A stretch of DNA of 64,000 nucleotides from Tomocerus qinae. Taxonomy: Eukaryota; Arthropoda; Collembola; Entomobryomorpha; Tomoceridae. Below, in pieces: positions 62,225-64,000 of this stretch. Where the stretch lies: assembly GCA_020055645.1 (NCBI GenBank), contig JAECZT010000019.1:1-64000 (forward strand), written 5' to 3'. The position numbers and the translations under genes were made by a program. The notes below the pieces were generated by a model. It did no database searches. It had not been told where the DNA came from and saw nothing but the letters and a program-made list of their open reading frames with translations. Numbering within the stretch: position 1 is the first letter of the stretch; each line of letters starts with the position of its first letter.

Positions 62225-64000
62225 TATTTACCAAGGTTTCGTGTTCACAATTCACACTTGGTGGTAGTTCTTTGAATTAGTTAGTGCTTTCAAAGCGTGA
62301 AATTTAATTTTTTAAAGGCAATGCTAAACTGATAATTACTATTAATTCTTTTCGCAGCAATGATTCAAGTTTATTAATTGTAAACCGAAATTGCAGATAT
62401 AAATGAGAATACTTTAATCATTATTCAACGTAACCAGTATTATATTGTCGTTCGGTTCTGACTTAATGATACTTAAACAAAGACGTTTTTCCTGGCTTCT
62501 ACTATTGTCATTTATGGACAGTCCGTGTTATAGTATATAATACAGAAGTATTCACATTGTAAAATACTTCTATCTGACTATTATTCTTTTCGCAGAGGAC
62601 GTTCCAAATTTAAATGTTAATAGGCAAATTATTAAAAATTTTATATACTGCGTAAAAATCATAATTATATTTCTAATAATCGAAAGACTTCGTTTATATA
62701 ATTTACAATAATATCTGTCTACCACAAAAGTATAATTAATGCGTAATGGCATTTCTTATTGTATTTTTTAAAAATATAATTTTTCAGGTTATTTGAAAAA
62801 ACAGTTATTACCCGTTAAAACCGGAAATTTTAATTCTTTAAAATATGAATAATTTATTTACCAAGGTTTCGTGTTCACAATTCATATTTGGTGGTAGTTC
62901 TTTGAATTAGTTAGTGCTTTCAAAGCGTAAAATTTAATTTTTAAAAGGCAATGCTACATTGATAAATACTATTAATTCTTATCGCAGTAAAGATTCAAGT
63001 GTATTAATTGTAAGCCGAAATTGCAGATATAAATGAGAATGCTTTAATCATTATTCAACGTAACCAGTAATATATTGTCGTTCGGTTCTGACTTTATGAT
63101 ACTTAAACAAAGACGTTTTTCCTGGCTTCTACTATTGTCATTTATGGACAGTCCGTGTTATAGTATATAATACAGAAGTATTCACATTGTAAAATACTTC
63201 TATCTGACTATTATTCTTTTCGCAGAGGACGTTCCAAATTTAAATGTTTATAGGCAAATTATAAAAAATTTTATATACTGCGTAAAAATCATAATTATAT
63301 TTCTAATAATCGAAAGACTTCGTTTATATAATTTACAATAATATCTGTCTACCACAAAAGTAGAATTAATGCGTAATGGCATTTCTTATTGTATTTTTTA
63401 AAATAGAATTTTTCAGGTTATTTGAAAAAAACAGCTATTACCCGTTAAAACCGGAAATTTTAATTCTTTAAAATATGAATAATTTATTTACCAAGGTTTA
63501 GTGTTCACAATTCACACTTGGTGGTAGTTCTTTGAATTAGTTAGTGCTTTCAAAGCGTAAACTTTAATTTTTTAAAGGCAATGCTAAACTGATAATTACT
63601 ATTAATTCTTTTCGCAGCAAAGATTCAAGTTTATTAATTGTAAACCGAAATTGCAGATATAAATGAGAATACTTTAATCATTATTCAACGTAACCAGTAT
63701 TATATTGTCGTTCGGTTCTGACTTAATGATACTTAAACAAAGACGTTTTGCCTAGCTTCTACTATTGTCATTTATGGACAGTCCGTGTTATAGTATATAA
63801 TACAGAAGTATTCACATTGTAAAATACTTCTATCTGACTATTATTTTTTTCGCAAAGGACGTTTCAAATTTAAATGTTTATAGGCAAATGATAGAAAATT
63901 TTATATACTGTGTAAAAATCATAATTATATTTCTAATAATCGAAAGACTTCGTTTATATAATTTACAATAATATCTGTCTACCACAAAAGTAGAATTAAT
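62213..64000 (+). repeat. 630-bp satellite array, plus orientation, window end
   Basis: About 2.8 monomers. The first matches the first monomers after 2093. By 63481 the unit matches the one at 3991 (CCAAGGTTTAGTG variant) rather than 3361, so one monomer is missing relative to copy 1. The array runs off the window. Confidence 0.93.

Noticed and set aside
1-64000. The inverted structure as a simple missed-adapter or hairpin sequencing artefact
   Set aside because: The arms differ in length, block order, small indels and transposon content, which a single fold-back read would not produce. A more complex mis-assembly cannot be excluded.
1-64000. tRNA, rRNA or other structured RNA genes
   Set aside because: No tRNA-like or rRNA-like segment was recognised in the non-satellite stretches (13141-13478, 22499-25704, 28631-29290, 43029-43482, 44410-45800).

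Overview
The window is eukaryotic, repeat-dominated, AT-rich DNA with no cellular gene that I can recognise. The element types (an arthropod-like Penelope-like retroelement fragment, a Copia LTR element, a hAT-type non-autonomous DNA transposon and a foldback MITE) suggest an arthropod or other invertebrate. That is inference; nothing identifies a species. The setting looks like a large satellite block such as a pericentromere, subtelomere, sex chromosome or B chromosome.

Two satellites make up about 90% of the window. The first has a monomer of about 630 bp and fills 1-2092 (minus), 2093-29917 (plus, interrupted), 52820-62212 (minus) and 62213-64000 (plus). It has two monomer subtypes and higher-order duplications of about 4.4 kb. 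The second is a minisatellite with the 20-bp unit GGCTACTCGAATTCTTTCGA. It fills 29918-44409 in one orientation and 45801-52819 in the other, with many degenerate units arranged in 1-4 kb higher-order blocks.

The large-scale order is: minus 630-mers | plus 630-mers | plus 20-mers | Penelope-like fragment | minus 20-mers | minus 630-mers | plus 630-mers. The middle is therefore a very large, unequal inverted repeat. The 630-mer/20-mer junction is the same on both sides (about 29917 and 52820). The minus|plus head-to-head junction at about 2092 recurs with the same sequence at about 62212, 60,120 bp away, with about 2.09 kb of near-identical flank. The whole inverted structure may thus be one unit of a roughly 60-kb tandem macro-repeat.

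Mobile elements sit in the arrays and mostly in one arm: a foldback MITE (13141-13478, 9-bp target duplication), a non-autonomous Copia-type element with identical LTRs (22499-25704, 5-bp target duplication), a hAT-like element carrying telomere-like G-rich subterminal repeats (28631-29290, 8-bp target duplication), a probable solo LTR (43029-43482, 4-bp target duplication) and the truncated Penelope-like reverse transcriptase at the inversion (about 44410-45800). Empty sites for the Copia and hAT insertions can be read at the mirror positions in the other arm, so those insertions probably postdate the inverted duplication.

Only two stretches look protein-coding: the 745-codon integrase-like ORF of the Copia element (23034-25271) and the broken Penelope-like RT (45024-45803, minus). 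The many other open frames are by-products of the repeats.
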